DNA from: Pseudochrobactrum saccharolyticum
Lineage (GTDB): Bacteria; Pseudomonadota; Alphaproteobacteria; Rhizobiales; Rhizobiaceae
Direction of reading: 5' to 3'
NCBI RefSeq assembly: GCF_008801715.1
Contig: NZ_VZPG01000001.1
Coordinates: 806,001 to 870,000, forward strand
Length of the DNA: 64,000 bases
Shown here: positions 1-10,964 of the stretch, one piece after another
Position numbering within the stretch: the stretch's first letter is position 1
Layout: each line of letters starts with the position of its first letter
Translations under genes and position numbers: made by a program
Notes under the pieces: generated by a model
What the model was told of the DNA's origin: nothing
The model's input: only the letters and a program-made list of their open reading frames with translations
Database searches by the model: none

Positions 1-500
1 ATGGCCGAGATCAGCAGACCCTTGGCATCATAAGGATTGGACGGGATAATGGTCTGCAACCCCGCCACATGGGTAAACAGTGCCTCAGGGCTCTGACTAT
101 GGGTCTGCGCACCAAAAATACCACCGCCGCACGGCATACGGATCACCATCGGCGCTGTATAATCACCGGCAGAACGAAAGCGCAGACGCGCGGCCTCCGA
201 GACGATCTGGTCATAGGCCGGATAGACATAATCGGCGAACTGGATTTCCGCCACAGGACGCAGGCCATAGGCGCCCATACCGACTGCCACACCGACAATA
301 CCGGTTTCGGAAATCGGTGTATCGAAGCAGCGCGCCTCACCATATTTGCGTTGCAGCCCTTCCGTGCAGCGGAATACGCCGCCGAAAAAGCCGACATCCT
401 GACCGAACACGACAACCTTGTCATCGCGCTCCATCATCACATCCATCGCTTCGCGGATGGCTTCAATCATTGTGCGTCTTGGCAATACAGGTTTTGACAT
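1..500 (-). CDS. bkdA2: Branched-chain 2-oxoacid dehydrogenase E1 beta subunit (partial)
   Basis: Partial gene: the window edge removes the C-terminal half. It starts at ATG 498-500, two bases after the E1 alpha stop codon. The visible N-terminal ~166 residues read as the transketolase pyrimidine-binding domain of an E1 beta subunit, with [31 protein letters not shown] and [21 protein letters not shown]-type segments. With E1 alpha it would form the alpha2-beta2 thiamine-diphosphate enzyme that decarboxylates the 2-oxoacids of valine, leucine and isoleucine. E2 and E3 are expected beyond the edge. Confidence 0.93.
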   Translation of the reverse strand, partial: MSKPVLPRRTMIEAIREAMDVMMERDDKVVVFGQDVGFFGGVFRCTEGLQRKYGEARCFDTPISETGIVGVAVGMGAYGLRPVAEIQFADYVYPAYDQIVSEAARLRFRSAGDYTAPMVIRMPCGGGIFGAQTHSQSPEALFTHVAGLQTIIPSNPYDAKGLLISA

Positions 501-502
501 CA

Positions 503-1819
<1,317 letters not shown>

Positions 1820-1833
1820 TTAACCTCTGCTGT

Positions 1834-3219
1834 CTATATTTTCGGCCACGGCCTTTGCTGTGGGCGAAGTTGTTCATAGGCATGGGCAAGTTGCAACACG
1901 CCCAGATCATCAAAACGCTGACCAATAATCTGCAAACCGATCGGCAAACCTTTTTCCGTGTAACCACAATTGACAGACACAGCAGGTTGTTCCGACATAT
2001 TCATGGCAACGGTGAAAGCAATATGCTCGAACGGGCGCTGCGGATCATTCAGCGGTGATGCCCATTCTGCCGGATAAGTCGGCATTGGCGCTGTCGGCGA
2101 AATGATAAAATCATAAGAACTGATTGCCGCCAGCGCCGCATTTCGCATGGCCTCGATCTGCGCAAAGCCCTGATAGACCTGCGCACCGTTCAAATCCTTA
2201 CCGCCTTCTGCCCACTGATAAATATAAGGCAGGATTTTTGCCTGATTATCCGGCGTCATTTTGGAAATATCGCCCCATGAGCGCACGCGCCAGAAATGGT
2301 CCAGCCCGTCAATCATCTCACGGGTGAGATAGCTAGGCACTTCCTCAACAATCGCACCGGCATTGGCAAAGGCTTGTGCTGCAGCTTCTACCGCCGCTTT
2401 GACCTCAGGTTCAACGGCAGAGCCAAAACCGGCATCCAGCCACAAGCCGATACGCAGATCTTTGACATCGCGCTTCAAATTCATCCAGTCAATACGACTG
2501 TAAGGCAGGCTCATCGGATCGCGGCGATCCGGCTTGGACAGAACCGACATATAAAGTGCTGCATCAGCAACCGTACGCGTCATCGGCCCCGCAACACGAC
2601 CGATAAAAGGCGGATCAATCGGGATACGTCCGAAGGAGGGTTTAAGCCCCACCACCCCACACCAACCGGCAGGCAAGCGAATGGAGCCGCCAATATCTGT
2701 ACCGATATGCAAAGGGCCGTAACCGGCAGCAGCTGCCGTTCCCGCCCCTGCACTTGAGCCGCCGGGATTGGTGGCCAGATCCCACGGATTGCGTGCCAGC
2801 TCATGGAAACTCGACAGGCCGGAAGACAACATGCCGAGATCAGGCATGGTCGTTTTACCCAGAATAATACCGCCGCTCTCACGGGAACGGGCAGCAGGCG
2901 GCGCATCTTTTGCAGCGGGATTCAATGCTATTGCCGCGCAGCCGAGCGGTACCGGCAAACCTTTGGTGGCAATATTTTCTTTGATCGTCAGCGGCACGCC
3001 GTCAATCGGCCCGCGCTCTTCTTTCCGCCTCCAGCGACCTTCCGACAGGGTTGCTGCGGCCAGTGCCGCTTCCGGCTCAAAAGCCCACATCGCATGAAGC
3101 TGCGGCTCGCAACGCTCAATCCGGTCGATCACGGATTCTGCCACTTCCACCGGCGACAGAGTACCCGCCTTATAACCGGCAACCATTTCGACAGCGCTTA
3201 AATCAGCAAGCTCGGACAT
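1834..3219 (-). CDS. Amidase-signature family hydrolase
   Basis: Predicted C-N hydrolase of the amidase-signature family (461 residues). The Ser-cisSer-Lys triad is intact: Lys80 in PLTIKENIATKG, Ser155 in PGGSSAGAG and Ser179 in GTDIGGSIRLPA, the same spacing as GatA-type enzymes. The glycine-rich motif is GGSSAGAG rather than the usual GGSSGGS. I prefer ATG 3217-3219 because GGGAG sits six bases upstream; an in-frame ATG at 3231 has no ribosome-binding site. No GatB or GatC lies nearby, so a tRNA amidotransferase role is unlikely. The adjacent peptide-type importer suggests it hydrolyses an imported amide, but the substrate is unknown. Confidence 0.88.
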   Translation of the reverse strand: MSELADLSAVEMVAGYKAGTLSPVEVAESVIDRIERCEPQLHAMWAFEPEAALAAATLSEGRWRRKEERGPIDGVPLTIKENIATKGLPVPLGCAAIALNPAAKDAPPAARSRESGGIILGKTTMPDLGMLSSGLSSFHELARNPWDLATNPGGSSAGAGTAAAAGYGPLHIGTDIGGSIRLPAGWCGVVGLKPSFGRIPIDPPFIGRVAGPMTRTVADAALYMSVLSKPDRRDPMSLPYSRIDWMNLKRDVKDLRIGLWLDAGFGSAVEPEVKAAVEAAAQAFANAGAIVEEVPSYLTREMIDGLDHFWRVRSWGDISKMTPDNQAKILPYIYQWAEGGKDLNGAQVYQGFAQIEAMRNAALAAISSYDFIISPTAPMPTYPAEWASPLNDPQRPFEHIAFTVAMNMSEQPAVSVNCGYTEKGLPIGLQIIGQRFDDLGVLQLAHAYEQLRPQQRPWPKI

Positions 3220-3235
3220 ATATACTCCCATTTCC

Positions 3236-3278
3236 CTGTCTGACGCGAACCTCTTGGCGGGTTTTGATCGTCAGACAG
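3236..3278. repeat. 10-bp inverted repeat upstream of amidase
   Basis: CTGTCTGACG at 3236-3245 is perfectly complementary to 3269-3278, with a 23-base loop. It sits just upstream of the amidase ribosome-binding site and just after the end of the ABC transporter operon. It could be a terminator for that operon, though there is no T-tract, or an RNA structure affecting amidase expression. Confidence 0.4.
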
Positions 3279-3315
3279 ACATTCAGTTTTTCATTACAAA
3301 GCTTTCACCCGCATT

Positions 3316-4134
3316 TTACGCCCGTATTTTTTTACGTCGGCCGGAAAACGGTTTTGGCACGGCATTAACCAGTGCTTGTGTGTATGGATGCTGCGGATTG
3401 TCAAAGACCTCATTGGTCGGCCCTTCTTCAACAATTCTGCCCAGATGGATCACCGCCACACGGTCTGTAATCACCCGCATCACACCAAGGTCGTGACTGA
3501 TAAACAGATAGGACAGGCCGAATTGCTCCTGCAAATCCATCATCAGATTGAGCACCTGCGCCTGAATGGAAACATCCAGTGCCGAAACCGGCTCATCGGC
3601 AACAATCAGTTTCGGGCGCGTAATCAATGCGCGGGCAATCGCGATACGCTGGCGCTGACCGCCGGAAAACTCATGCGGATATTTATCCGCGGCTGATGCT
3701 GACAAGCCTACCGCCTCAAGCACCTGACGGATACGCTCTTCACGGTTTTCCACTGTTGTGGCACTTTCCAGTGACACAACCGGCTCCGCCAGAATACGGC
3801 GTACAGAATGGCGCGGATCAAGCGAACCATAAGGATCCTGAAAAATCGCCTGAAACTCCTTGCGCGCGGCTTTCAGCTCCGCTCGCCCCAGACTGTAAAT
3901 ATCCTTGCCATTGATGGTCACACTACCGGATTGCGGCTTTTCCAACCCCATCACTGAACGTGCCAATGTGGATTTTCCGGAGCCGGACTCGCCGACGATG
4001 CCGAGACTTTCGCCCTGCTTCAGGCTGAGGCTGACACCATGCAGCACCCGCAAATTTTGTGGCTTGGAAAGCAAAGACTGTTTTGGCAGCGTATAATCAC
4101 GCACCAGATCGCGTACTTCCAGAAGAGCGGTCAT
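3316..4134 (-). CDS. Peptide-type ABC importer ATPase (DppF/OppF-like)
   Basis: 272-residue ATP-binding subunit with Walker [10 protein letters not shown], signature [15 protein letters not shown] and Walker B LIVADEP. The C-terminal zone is short, lacking most of the cysteine-bearing oligopeptide domain found in DppD-type partners. It is the last gene of the five-gene importer operon and overlaps the upstream ATPase by four bases (ATGA), which implies translational coupling. With the DppD-like partner it would power uptake of a peptide or peptide-like solute through the two permeases at 5.1-7.0 kb. Substrate not determinable. Confidence 0.92.
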   Translation of the reverse strand: MTALLEVRDLVRDYTLPKQSLLSKPQNLRVLHGVSLSLKQGESLGIVGESGSGKSTLARSVMGLEKPQSGSVTINGKDIYSLGRAELKAARKEFQAIFQDPYGSLDPRHSVRRILAEPVVSLESATTVENREERIRQVLEAVGLSASAADKYPHEFSGGQRQRIAIARALITRPKLIVADEPVSALDVSIQAQVLNLMMDLQEQFGLSYLFISHDLGVMRVITDRVAVIHLGRIVEEGPTNEVFDNPQHPYTQALVNAVPKPFSGRRKKIRA

Positions 4135-5147
4135 GCCATCACCTCATCTGTCAGCGGATGAAAACAAGCGACCCGATGCGTCACATCCAGAAAATCCGTA
4201 TTACCTAACGGCGGGACTGTTGCACGGCAATCCGCCTGCACAAAACGGCAGCGGTCAGCAAAGCCACATTGTGGCAAACGACTGAACGGATCGGGCACCA
4301 CACCGGCAATCGTGGTCAGACGCTGGCGTTTATCCGTGTTTTCCGGTTTTGGCCGCATTGTCAGACTATGCGGCGAGGCAGCGAACAGCCCACGTGTATA
4401 GGGATGCGCCATATGGCGGAACACATCCTGCGTATCGCCGGTTTCAACCACGCGCCCTGCATACATCACTGCAATGCGATCTGTCATTTCCGAGACCACG
4501 CCGAGATCATGGGTAATCAGCAACAGTGCCGTGCCGCTCTCATCAATCAGCTCATCCAGCAGATCAAGAATTTGTGCCTGAACAGTGACGTCCAGTGCCG
4601 TGGTCGGCTCGTCTGCAATCAGCAGTTCCGGCTCGCAGGCCAGTGCCATCGCAATCATCACACGCTGGCGCTGACCACCGGATAATTGGTGCGGATAAAG
4701 TTCCAGATCAAAACGCGGAGCAGCAAGGCCGACACGATCCAGCAAACGCCGCGCCGTCTTATCGGCATCGGCGCGGTTTTCTCTCAGATGCAGGCGACGG
4801 CCTTCACTGATCTGTGCGCCAATGGTTTTGATCGGGTTCAGCGCCGTCATCGGCTCCTGAAATATCATCGCCATCTGTCGACCGCGCATCGTGCAATGGG
4901 CAGTCTCTGAGATCGTCGTCAGATCCTGCCCGTCAAAGCGCAGGGTTCCGCTCAATGCCATACGATGCGGCAACAGCCCCATGACAGCCAATGCGGTGAT
5001 GGATTTGCCGGAGCCGGATTCCCCGACAATGCCCAGACGTTCGCCACGGTTCAGTGTCAGCGTGATGCCGGACAGAATTTCGGCCTGCTTGCCTCCGGCT
5101 TGCAAATGCACGCCCATATCACGGATTTCGAGAAGCGGTTTGGTCAT
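4131..5147 (-). CDS. Peptide-type ABC importer ATPase (DppD/OppD-like)
   Basis: 338-residue ATPase with Walker A GESGSGKS, signature [15 protein letters not shown], Walker [13 protein letters not shown] and a C-terminal cysteine-containing oligopeptide/dipeptide domain ([14 protein letters not shown]). In DppD/OppD relatives that region binds an iron-sulfur cluster. It overlaps both neighbours by four bases and pairs with the DppF-like subunit to energise the importer. Confidence 0.92.
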   Translation of the reverse strand: MTKPLLEIRDMGVHLQAGGKQAEILSGITLTLNRGERLGIVGESGSGKSITALAVMGLLPHRMALSGTLRFDGQDLTTISETAHCTMRGRQMAMIFQEPMTALNPIKTIGAQISEGRRLHLRENRADADKTARRLLDRVGLAAPRFDLELYPHQLSGGQRQRVMIAMALACEPELLIADEPTTALDVTVQAQILDLLDELIDESGTALLLITHDLGVVSEMTDRIAVMYAGRVVETGDTQDVFRHMAHPYTRGLFAASPHSLTMRPKPENTDKRQRLTTIAGVVPDPFSRLPQCGFADRCRFVQADCRATVPPLGNTDFLDVTHRVACFHPLTDEVMA

Positions 5148-6010
5148 CTCTCTCTCCTGACACGCGGGTCGAGTATATCACGCAAACCATCCCCCAGCAT
5201 ATTCAATCCGAGAACCGCAAAGGTAATGGCCAGCCCCGGAAAAATCGCCAGATGCGGCGCATCATAAATATAAGTCTGCGCATCATTGAGCATCTTGCCC
5301 CAGCTTGGCATAGGTGGCTGCGTACCAAGACCGACATAGGACAAACCGGCTTCCGCAACGATCGCCAAGGCAAACTGAATAGTCGCCTGCACGATCAGCA
5401 CGTGGCCGATATTCGGCAGAATGTGATCCAGCGTAATCGCCACATCGCCGCGCCCCGCACAGCGGGCGGCCAGCACATAATCGCGCTTCCACAGCCCCAT
5501 CGATGCACCACGGGTAATGCGGGCGAAAACCGGAATGTTGAAAATACCAATAGCGATCATCGCATTAACCGCACCGGGACCGAATACAGCAGTGATAATC
5601 ACGGCTGTCAGCAGCGCCGGAAAAGCAAAAGCCAGATCGGTCATGCGCATGACAAAACCGTCGATCATGCCACCGCGTGCCGCCGCATAGGCGCCGAGCG
5701 GCACACCAAGCCCCATACCAACCGCAACGGCAATCAACGCCACTGACAAAGAGTTGCGCGCACCGACCATAACCATCGACAGCACATCGCGGCCAAGCGC
5801 ATCGGTGCCCAGCCAATGCTGCATCGACGGCCCCTGCAATTTGCGCAGAATATTCATGCCCGTGGGACTGTAAGGTGTCCAGACCAGTGACAGCACGGCC
5901 AGTCCGATCAGAAATCCGGTAATGATTGTCCCGATCAGCAGGCTGCGGCTCAGTCCGAAAGACAGCAAGACCATACGGCTGCGGCGGGAGAAATTCTCTG
6001 CCATGCTCAT
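5144..6010 (-). CDS. Peptide-type ABC importer permease (DppC-like)
   Basis: 288-residue inner-membrane permease with an N-terminal cytoplasmic stretch, a first helix near residues 24-46, the LGTDALGRDVLSMV segment characteristic of DppC/OppC, and the EAA-like loop that contacts the ATPase (AARCAGRGDVAITLDHILPN). It overlaps the DppD-like gene by four bases and the DppB-like gene by four bases, so all are co-translated. Confidence 0.92.
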   Translation of the reverse strand: MSMAENFSRRSRMVLLSFGLSRSLLIGTIITGFLIGLAVLSLVWTPYSPTGMNILRKLQGPSMQHWLGTDALGRDVLSMVMVGARNSLSVALIAVAVGMGLGVPLGAYAAARGGMIDGFVMRMTDLAFAFPALLTAVIITAVFGPGAVNAMIAIGIFNIPVFARITRGASMGLWKRDYVLAARCAGRGDVAITLDHILPNIGHVLIVQATIQFALAIVAEAGLSYVGLGTQPPMPSWGKMLNDAQTYIYDAPHLAIFPGLAITFAVLGLNMLGDGLRDILDPRVRRER

Positions 6011-6960
6011 GCCCGCACTCCTGTGGAAAGGCGCGGATCAAGAAAGCCATAGGCCATATCCACCAAGAAGTTCACCGCAATCACACTGGCTGCCAGCAAG
6101 GTCACCAGCGACTGCACCGTGACCAGATCGCGCTGCGCAATCGACTGGAAAATCAAACGACCAAGACCCGGCAGATTGAACACGTTTTCAATAATGATCG
6201 TGCCCGCCAGCAAGAATGAGAATTGCAGACCCAAGATCGTCACCACAGGGATCAGTGCATTGGGTGTCGCGTGTTTCCATAAAGCTGCATTGCGGCTCAA
6301 TCCCTTGGCACGGGCTGTGCGCACAAAATCCTCACTCAGCGTTTCAAGCACCGCAGAGCGGGTAACGCGCGCCAGAATGGCAGCCAGCGGCAAGGCCAGC
6401 GCCACAGCTGGCAGGATCAGCGAGCGGGTGCCTGCCCACAGACCATTTTCCCAACCGGCAAAACCGGAGGCCGGAAACCAGCCAAGCGTGAGAGCAAAAA
6501 ACAGGATCAGCAGCAGGCCGAGCCAGAAATTCGGAATTGCTACACCAATCTGTGCAACGCCCATCCCTACCACATCGGTCGCACTACCGCGCTTTGAAGC
6601 GGCAATCACACCAAGAGGAATAGCAATCACCACAGAGAGGATCATCGCCAGTACCGCCAGCGGCAAAGTCACCTGCAAGCGCGGCCCGATCAGCTCACTG
6701 ATCGGCACGGAATAAGTATAGCTGGTGCCGAAATCACCAACCGGAAAGCCGGTAATCCAGTTGAAGTAACGGACAATCAGCGGGGCATCGAGACCGAGTT
6801 GTTTTTGCAAAGCCGCTAAAGTGTCAGGCTGCGCATTAATACCAAGCATAATCGCTGCCGGATCACCCGGAAGCACCTGCATCAGCAGGAAAACAATAAC
6901 AGAGGCCGCCAGCGTCGTCAGGATCAGAGAGATCAGACGCCCTGTAAAATAACGCAGCAA
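6007..6960 (-). CDS. Peptide-type ABC importer permease (DppB-like)
   Basis: 317-residue DppB/OppB-type permease. Its N-terminal helix is followed by the family segment MQVLPGDPAAIMLG, and a later EAA-type loop reads RTARAKGLSRNAALWKHATPNA. It forms the transmembrane pore with the DppC-like protein and lies 39 bases after the binding-protein gene. Confidence 0.92.
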   Translation of the reverse strand: MLRYFTGRLISLILTTLAASVIVFLLMQVLPGDPAAIMLGINAQPDTLAALQKQLGLDAPLIVRYFNWITGFPVGDFGTSYTYSVPISELIGPRLQVTLPLAVLAMILSVVIAIPLGVIAASKRGSATDVVGMGVAQIGVAIPNFWLGLLLILFFALTLGWFPASGFAGWENGLWAGTRSLILPAVALALPLAAILARVTRSAVLETLSEDFVRTARAKGLSRNAALWKHATPNALIPVVTILGLQFSFLLAGTIIIENVFNLPGLGRLIFQSIAQRDLVTVQSLVTLLAASVIAVNFLVDMAYGFLDPRLSTGVRA

Positions 6961-6999
6961 ATGCGGCCTCCTTTAATATTCATTTCAGCATCAACAGGA

Positions 7000-8496
7000 T
7001 CAGTCTGCCCAGTGCACACTGGTCAGGTCATTGGCCGGAATGGTCTGATTTTTCCACATACCTTTGAGCTTCTTGTCCCAGACACCGATTTTCGGCAGGG
7101 CATAGAGAAACACATTCGGCTCATCTTCAGCGAGTTTGCGCTGCAACTGGCCAAGCAATTCAAGCTGCTGCTTGTCGTCTGTCGCTTCTGCGAACTGCTT
7201 GTAAATCGCCTTATATTCAGGACTATTGTAGTTGAAGTAATATTTGTCCCGCGCATAGATATCGAGATCGCGGGTTTCCACATGAGCGATAATCGTCGCG
7301 TCGAAATCGCTGCGGGCAAAGACCTGATCCAGCCATTGCGCGAACTCAACCGGCACCAGTTTCACCTCAATGCCAACTTCTGCCAGCATTGCCGCAATCA
7401 CCTCACCGCCACGACGTGCATAGGCAGGCGGCGGCAGCATAATGGTAACGGAAGTCCCCGCAGGCACACCGGCTTCTGCCAGCAGTGCTTTAGCCTTGGC
7501 CACATCATAAGGATAGGTATCGCTCAGATCGACATAGCCCGGTTCAGCCGGTGTGTAATGGGCACCGATCGTCTTGGCGAGACCGGTGGTAATTGCTTCC
7601 TGCACCACATTGCGGTCAATGGCATGGGCAAGCGCACGACGTACCCGCACATCATCAAACGGCTTACGCGCATTATTCAATGACATAATCACTTTGCCCG
7701 CTGTCGAGCCGATTTCCACAGCAAGACGCTCATCGCTTTGCAAACGGCTGATCAGCTCCGGCGCCGGAAACTCAGGAAAAGCATCGACATCACCGGCCAT
7801 AACCGCAGCGGCAGCCGCTGACGGATCGCTGATGAAACGGAAAGTGATCGCAGAGAGCTTAGCAGGCTCACCCCAATAATCAGGATTGCGCTCGAACTCG
7901 ATCCGGTCGCCCTGCAGCCAGCGCTTAAATTTAAACGGCCCTGTGCCAACCGGATTGGTCTTGTTGGTGGCAATCGTATCCGGTGCCATCATCACCGCAT
8001 CGCCCCAGCCCATCCCGAACAGGAAGGTGGAAGACGGACGTTTGAGTGTTACAACAGCACTTGCCGGATCAGGACATTCGGTCTTTTCAATCGGCGCAAA
8101 CAATGCCTTTTGTGCATTGGTGGAATCCGGCGCTATGGCGCGGTCATAGGTGAATTTCACAACGGAACAATCGAAGGGCGTACCATTATGAAATTTCACG
8201 CCCTGACGCAGCTTGAATGTATAGGTCAGATTGTCCGGAGAAATCGTCCAGCTTTCCGCGAGGTTCGGCTTAACAGCGCCCTCTTCATCAATGCGCACCA
8301 GACCTTCATAGAGATTATTATAGGTCAGACGGCGGATAGAAGCCGCAGCATTTGCTGTCGGGTCCATACCCGGAGGCTCCAGTACCTCGCCGATTGCCAA
8401 TGTGTCTTTTGCCAGCCCTGACCCGCTCATAGCCACAACAGCAATCCCCGTCATTGCTGCCAGCATGAGCTGTCCGGTCAAATATTTATATCGCAT
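7000..8496 (-). CDS. Periplasmic solute-binding protein, family 5
   Basis: 498-residue extracytoplasmic solute-binding protein of the peptide/nickel family 5. A signal peptide spans about the first 29 residues, ending in SGSGLAK. Family 5 landmarks follow: YNNLYEGLVRIDEEG, TYTFKLRQGVKFHNGTPFD and NPVGTGPFKFKRW. It is the first gene of the importer operon and would deliver ligand to the two permeases immediately downstream. The neighbouring amidase, dehydrogenase and aldehyde dehydrogenase suggest a catabolic substrate, but nothing in the sequence fixes it. Confidence 0.92.
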   Translation of the reverse strand: MRYKYLTGQLMLAAMTGIAVVAMSGSGLAKDTLAIGEVLEPPGMDPTANAAASIRRLTYNNLYEGLVRIDEEGAVKPNLAESWTISPDNLTYTFKLRQGVKFHNGTPFDCSVVKFTYDRAIAPDSTNAQKALFAPIEKTECPDPASAVVTLKRPSSTFLFGMGWGDAVMMAPDTIATNKTNPVGTGPFKFKRWLQGDRIEFERNPDYWGEPAKLSAITFRFISDPSAAAAAVMAGDVDAFPEFPAPELISRLQSDERLAVEIGSTAGKVIMSLNNARKPFDDVRVRRALAHAIDRNVVQEAITTGLAKTIGAHYTPAEPGYVDLSDTYPYDVAKAKALLAEAGVPAGTSVTIMLPPPAYARRGGEVIAAMLAEVGIEVKLVPVEFAQWLDQVFARSDFDATIIAHVETRDLDIYARDKYYFNYNSPEYKAIYKQFAEATDDKQQLELLGQLQRKLAEDEPNVFLYALPKIGVWDKKLKGMWKNQTIPANDLTSVHWAD

Positions 8497-8564
8497 TGCC
8501 TGTCCCCTTATTTATCACATCCTGATGTTGCTCAGGAATTACCGGAATAGAGCTGGCCGACTTT

Positions 8565-8665
8565 AGAGCATTTCCTGCTTATCTTGAACCTCAGAAAATG
8601 CTCTATCTTTTTGTTTTTACGCGTATCTTACCGAAAACCGTTTCACACTTTTCGGGATACGCTCT
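8565..8665. repeat. Alphaproteobacterial-style double palindromic intergenic repeat
   Basis: Two adjacent dyads fill most of the spacer between the dehydrogenase and the binding-protein gene. The first pairs AGAGCATTT (8565-8573) with AAATGCTCT (8596-8604). The second pairs GCGTATC..CCGAAAA (8621-8637) with TTTTCGG..GATACGC (8649-8662). The wording resembles the short palindromic elements scattered through Rhizobiales intergenic regions; related shorter elements occur here near 37.95 kb and 47.8 kb. Confidence 0.6.
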
Positions 8666-8713
8666 AACGAACCATTGTCAGTTCAAATGCTTATCACATT
8701 TGATGCCGTAGTT

Positions 8714-9466
8714 TTAAATTGAACGGCCGCCGTCCACATCCAATGCAACGCCGGTAATCATACTCGCTGCCGGTGAGCACAAAAATGCAGCGCTTTCCGC
8801 CAAATCTTCCGGTTTCAGCAAGCGGCCAAGCGGAATGGAGGCACGGAATTTCTGACGGATTTCTTCCGTATCCTCACCCATAAATGTCGTGAGCAATGGG
8901 GTTTCACCGGCAACCGGATTGAGCGCATTGACGCGGATATTCTCTGATGCCAGCTCAATCGCCAGCGCTTTAGTGGCAGAGACGACCCAGCCCTTGGTGG
9001 CATTGTACCATGTGAGGTTCGGGCGCGGGCGCGCAGCACCAGTTGAGGCGATATTAAGAATAACGCCGCCGCCATTGTCTTTAAAATGCGGGATCAAAGC
9101 GCGGCTCATCAGATAAATGCCGCGAATATTCACCCCGACAATGCGGTCAAATTCATCCGGCTGCACATTTTCCGCCGATTGTGGTTTATGGCCGATACCG
9201 GCATTGTTGATGAGAATATCAATCCGCCCGAACTGCATCTGCGCCTGACGCATCGCTTCCGCCACACCATTTTCCGATGCAATATCCGCTTCAACCGCCA
9301 GTCCCTTGCCGCCAAGCTCTCCTGCCACGCGCTTTGCACCGGCGACATCGCGATCAACAACAACGACATTTGCACCTTCGCGGGCAAATTTACGCGCCAT
9401 AGCCTCACCAAAACCCGAACCTGCGCCGGTGATGATTGCGGTTTTATTCTCAAGCGAACCAGTCAT
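8714..9466 (-). CDS. Short-chain dehydrogenase/reductase
   Basis: 250-residue NAD(P)-dependent oxidoreductase of the classical SDR type. The cofactor motif TGAGSGFG is at residues 13-20, NNAG at 87-90, and the catalytic Ser141, Tyr154 and Lys158 (YNATK) are all present. The C-terminal SGVALDVDGG-like end is typical. I chose ATG 9464-9466 because the protein then begins MTGSLENKT like other family members; the upstream in-frame ATG at 9484 adds six residues and its GGGAG could serve the later start. It probably oxidises an alcohol to the aldehyde or ketone used by the preceding aldehyde dehydrogenase gene, with which it is likely co-transcribed. Confidence 0.9.
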   Translation of the reverse strand: MTGSLENKTAIITGAGSGFGEAMARKFAREGANVVVVDRDVAGAKRVAGELGGKGLAVEADIASENGVAEAMRQAQMQFGRIDILINNAGIGHKPQSAENVQPDEFDRIVGVNIRGIYLMSRALIPHFKDNGGGVILNIASTGAARPRPNLTWYNATKGWVVSATKALAIELASENIRVNALNPVAGETPLLTTFMGEDTEEIRQKFRASIPLGRLLKPEDLAESAAFLCSPAASMITGVALDVDGGRSI

Positions 9467-9499
9467 TATGCGGTATTCTCCCATGCGATTTTCTGCAGA

Positions 9500-10963
9500 T
9501 CAGCCGTGATAGACCGAAATGGTTTTCAGCGAGGCAAAGCCATAAAGCGCCTCAAAACCTTTCTCACGACCGTGGCCGGAGCGTTTCACCCCGCCAAAGG
9601 GCAGCTCAATGCCGCCGCCTGCTCCGTAATTATTAATAAACACCTGTCCGGCATGCACCGCATGCGCCATACGCAATTGCCGCGCGCCGTCTTTTGTCCA
9701 CACGCCGCAAACCAGCCCGTAAGGTGTGCTGTTAGCCAGAGCCACAGCTTCCTCCTCCGTATCAAACGGCATAATCACCTGCACGGGGCCGAAAATTTCT
9801 TCCTGTGCCAACCGATGCTGCGGCGGCACATCGCGCAGTAAAGTCGGGCGTACATAGGCACCATTTTTCGGTGCATCAGGTACAATTTCACCCTGCGCCG
9901 CAACAAGCAAACCATCCTGTTTTGCCAGTTTCAGATAATCTTCAATGATCGCTTTCTGACGTGTCGATACAACGGGCCCCAGCGACAGATCAGCCTCCGC
10001 TGCGCCGACTTTGAGCGCATGGTAGCGCTCACTCATAGCGGCAATCACCTGTTCATAGACTTCACGCTGCACGAGAATGCGTGAGGAAGCAGAACAGGTC
10101 TGTCCTGCATTCTGAATGCCTGCATTGACCAGAAACGGCAATGCACGCTCAATATCCGCATCAGCAAACACGATTTGCGGGGATTTACCACCGAGTTCCA
10201 AAGTCACCGGCACAGCATTTTTAGCCGCTGCGGCCTGCACTGCCTCACCCGTGCGCAAAGAGCCGGTGAAAGAAATATGATTGATCTGCGGATGGGAAGA
10301 CAAAGCCGCTCCGGCCTCGGCACCCAGCCCTGTCACCACATTCAGCGCACCGGTCGGCAATCCGGCCTCGTGGGCAATCCGCGCAAATTCGAGAATAGTC
10401 AGGCAGGCTTCTTCCGCAGGTTTGACCACCGCAGCATTGCCCATAGCCAGAGCCGCACCAAGACTGCGGCCAAGGATCTGCATCGGATAATTCCACGGGA
10501 TAATATGCCCCGTCACACCATGCGGCTCATAGACAGACAGAACGGTGAAACCATTCTGATAAGGCAGTGTATTACCATGAACCTTGTCAGCAGAGGCACC
10601 GTAAAATTCCAGATAACGCGCCAGCGCTACCACATCAGCGCGCGCCTGCGTTAAAGGCTTGCCGACATCACGCGCTTCCAGCACAGTCAGAAGATCAATC
10701 TCGCGCAATACCGCTTCCGAGATTTTATGCAGAATACGACCGCGTTCGGTTGCGGTCATTTTCCCCCAGAGACCGGATAAGGCTGCACGCGCGGCATCAA
10801 CGGCGAGATCAATATCAGCCGCAGTGCCACGGGCGATCAGCGCCAGATCACTGCCGTCTGACGGATTTTTCAGTGTCAGCACCTCACCCTGCACGGCGTC
10901 CCGCCACACACCATTGATGAAATTGCCGTAGCGCCGCTGCCCGTTCTCTATCCCGTGTGCCAT
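9500..10963 (-). CDS. Aldehyde dehydrogenase, NAD(P)-dependent
   Basis: 487-residue member of the aldehyde dehydrogenase superfamily. Asn158 (PWNYP), Glu256 (LELGGK) and the nucleophile Cys290 (GQTCSASSR) form a complete active site. It resembles betaine-aldehyde or other non-acylating enzymes rather than the CoA-acylating methylmalonate-semialdehyde dehydrogenase, so it should not be read as mmsA. It begins one base after the GntR regulator stop, indicating a shared transcript gntR-aldh-sdr. Substrate unknown. Confidence 0.92.
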   Translation of the reverse strand: MAHGIENGQRRYGNFINGVWRDAVQGEVLTLKNPSDGSDLALIARGTAADIDLAVDAARAALSGLWGKMTATERGRILHKISEAVLREIDLLTVLEARDVGKPLTQARADVVALARYLEFYGASADKVHGNTLPYQNGFTVLSVYEPHGVTGHIIPWNYPMQILGRSLGAALAMGNAAVVKPAEEACLTILEFARIAHEAGLPTGALNVVTGLGAEAGAALSSHPQINHISFTGSLRTGEAVQAAAAKNAVPVTLELGGKSPQIVFADADIERALPFLVNAGIQNAGQTCSASSRILVQREVYEQVIAAMSERYHALKVGAAEADLSLGPVVSTRQKAIIEDYLKLAKQDGLLVAAQGEIVPDAPKNGAYVRPTLLRDVPPQHRLAQEEIFGPVQVIMPFDTEEEAVALANSTPYGLVCGVWTKDGARQLRMAHAVHAGQVFINNYGAGGGIELPFGGVKRSGHGREKGFEALYGFASLKTISVYHG

Positions 10964-10964
10964 G

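Noticed and set aside
5565-6050. Alternative-frame minus-strand frame within the DppC-like permease
   Set aside because: Out-of-frame reading of a gene with clear DppC features and four-base overlaps on both sides; no frameshift is needed.
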